This document shows positions 4,763 through 5,595 of a DNA stretch of 5,595 nt, one piece after another. The DNA is from an uncultured Asticcacaulis sp. (GTDB lineage: Bacteria; Pseudomonadota; Alphaproteobacteria; Caulobacterales; Caulobacteraceae): contig CAMLIY010000203.1 in assembly GCA_946480125.1 (NCBI GenBank), positions 1 through 5,595 on the forward strand. The letters are read 5' to 3'. Position 1 is the stretch's first letter; each line of letters starts with the position of its first letter. Under the pieces are notes generated by a model, which had not been told where the DNA came from, made no database searches, and worked only from the letters and a program-made list of their open reading frames with translations. Position numbers and translations under genes: made by a program.

Positions 4763-5595
4763 CTAAAGCCGTATCGCCGCGGCGCCCCAGGTCAGGCCGC
4801 CGCCGAGCGCCTCTATCAGCACCAGATCGCCTGGTTTCACCCGGCCATCCTGAACACCGACATACCAGGCCAGCGGAATGCTCGCTGCCGAGGTATTGGC
4901 ATGCTGCGCCACGGTCGAAATGACCTTGTTTTCATCCAGGCCCAGCCGTTCAGCCACACCATTCAGAATACGCTGATTGGCCTGATGCGGAATGAACCAG
5001 TCAATATCGGCGATTTCCAGATCGGCCTTTTCGACTGCGGCTTCAACGGCTTGCGATATCTTGTGCACGGCGTGTTTGAAAACCTGATTACCCTGCATGC
5101 GGATCTTGCCAATGCGGTTTTCGGCCTCGAACGTGCCGCCATCGACATAGAGCAGATCGACCTTGGAGCCATCGCAGCGCAGGTCAAAGCCAAGAATGCC
5201 GCGATCGGCCTTGGTGCCCTCGCCCTCGACCGGCTCGACCAAGACAGCGCCTGCGCCATCGCCGAATAATATACAGGTGCCACGATCACTGTAATCGAGC
5301 AACTGACTCATCGTTTCGGCGCCGATGACCAGCACGCATTTCGACAGGCCACGCGCCACAAAGCCATCGGCCACACTCAGGGCGTAGACGAAACCGGAGC
5401 AAACCGCCTGAACGTCAAACGCCGGACAGGTCGGTGCACCGAGTTTATTTTGCACAATTGAGGCGGTAGACGGAAACGGCATGTCCGGTGTGGTGGTGGC
5501 CACAATGATCAGATCGACATCCGCCGCTGTTTTACCGGCCGCACTTAGCGCGACTTTGGCCGCCTCCACAGCCATATCAGAGGTTTTCATGCCAT
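4763..5595 (-). CDS. fabH: Beta-ketoacyl-ACP synthase III (KAS III), N-terminus cut off
   Basis: The visible 276 residues are the bulk of FabH; roughly 45-50 N-terminal residues lie beyond the right edge. The ATG at 5590 is internal, since the frame stays open to the window end and homologues continue through this KTSDMAVEAAK region. FabH starts type II fatty-acid synthesis by condensing acetyl-CoA with malonyl-ACP in the cytosol. Numbering from that Met, the catalytic triad is complete: Cys64 in DVQAVCSGFVYAL, His202 in WFIPHQANQRI and Asn232 in QHANTSAASIPLA. Also seen are TTTPDMPFPSTA (32-43), the FGDGAGAVLVEP loop (109-120) and the C-terminal GGGLTWGAAAIRL. The stop is TAG at 4763-4765. 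Placement upstream of ihfA and merR is the familiar alphaproteobacterial order, in which plsX would be expected just beyond the window. The call is firm. Confidence 0.96.
   Translation of the reverse strand, partial: GMKTSDMAVEAAKVALSAAGKTAADVDLIIVATTTPDMPFPSTASIVQNKLGAPTCPAFDVQAVCSGFVYALSVADGFVARGLSKCVLVIGAETMSQLLDYSDRGTCILFGDGAGAVLVEPVEGEGTKADRGILGFDLRCDGSKVDLLYVDGGTFEAENRIGKIRMQGNQVFKHAVHKISQAVEAAVEKADLEIADIDWFIPHQANQRILNGVAERLGLDENKVISTVAQHANTSAASIPLAWYVGVQDGRVKPGDLVLIEALGGGLTWGAAAIRL

Overview
The window looks like ordinary chromosome from an alphaproteobacterium, most likely of the Caulobacterales (an Asticcacaulis- or Caulobacter-like organism). The grounds are the COX15-type heme A synthase, the small DUF2842-like protein, the gene order fabH - ihfA - merR on one strand, and the moderately GC-rich codon use with C or G in third positions. 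The taxonomic call is inference from gene content, not from a marker search.

Layout, left to right. Positions 2-409 (+) are the C-terminal end of a PhoX/DUF839-type secreted phosphatase. It converges on a complete heme A synthase gene (406-1455, -), and the two share a 4-base CTAG that holds both stop codons. A 210-bp divergent intergenic region (1456-1665) separates this from a compact + strand group of three membrane proteins: a GlsB/YeaQ-like 85-aa protein, a DUF2842-like 76-aa protein, and a TMEM175/DUF1211-type predicted cation channel. They are spaced by +1 and -4 bases, so they are almost certainly co-transcribed. A small soluble alanine/lysine-rich protein of unknown function (2786-3118, +) follows.

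Positions 3119-3437 hold no convincing gene. They contain many short inverted repeats, a displaced copy of the tRNA-Pro 3' end, and a perfect 20-bp-stem bidirectional terminator. Next come tRNA-Pro(GGG) on the minus strand with its own sigma70-like promoter, then a MerR-family regulator, ihfA (integration host factor alpha) and a 5'-truncated fabH (beta-ketoacyl-ACP synthase III), all on the minus strand. Transcription runs fabH to ihfA to merR to tRNA-Pro, and ihfA and merR are only 15 bases apart.

The fabH-ihfA gap carries the most striking non-coding structure: a 116-bp imperfect palindrome (4612-4727). Its arms are each three 9-base iterons, and its outer ends are one perfect and one near-perfect DnaA-box-like sequence. 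In the minus direction it is followed by a T-tract. It looks like a dispersed intergenic repeat that may also end fabH transcription.

Functionally the window is housekeeping: respiration (heme A for cytochrome aa3 oxidase), fatty-acid initiation, nucleoid architecture and translation. I see no defence system, CRISPR array, transposase or integrase. The points worth a second look are the palindromic element, the tRNA-fragment scar, and the repeat-containing small hypothetical protein.
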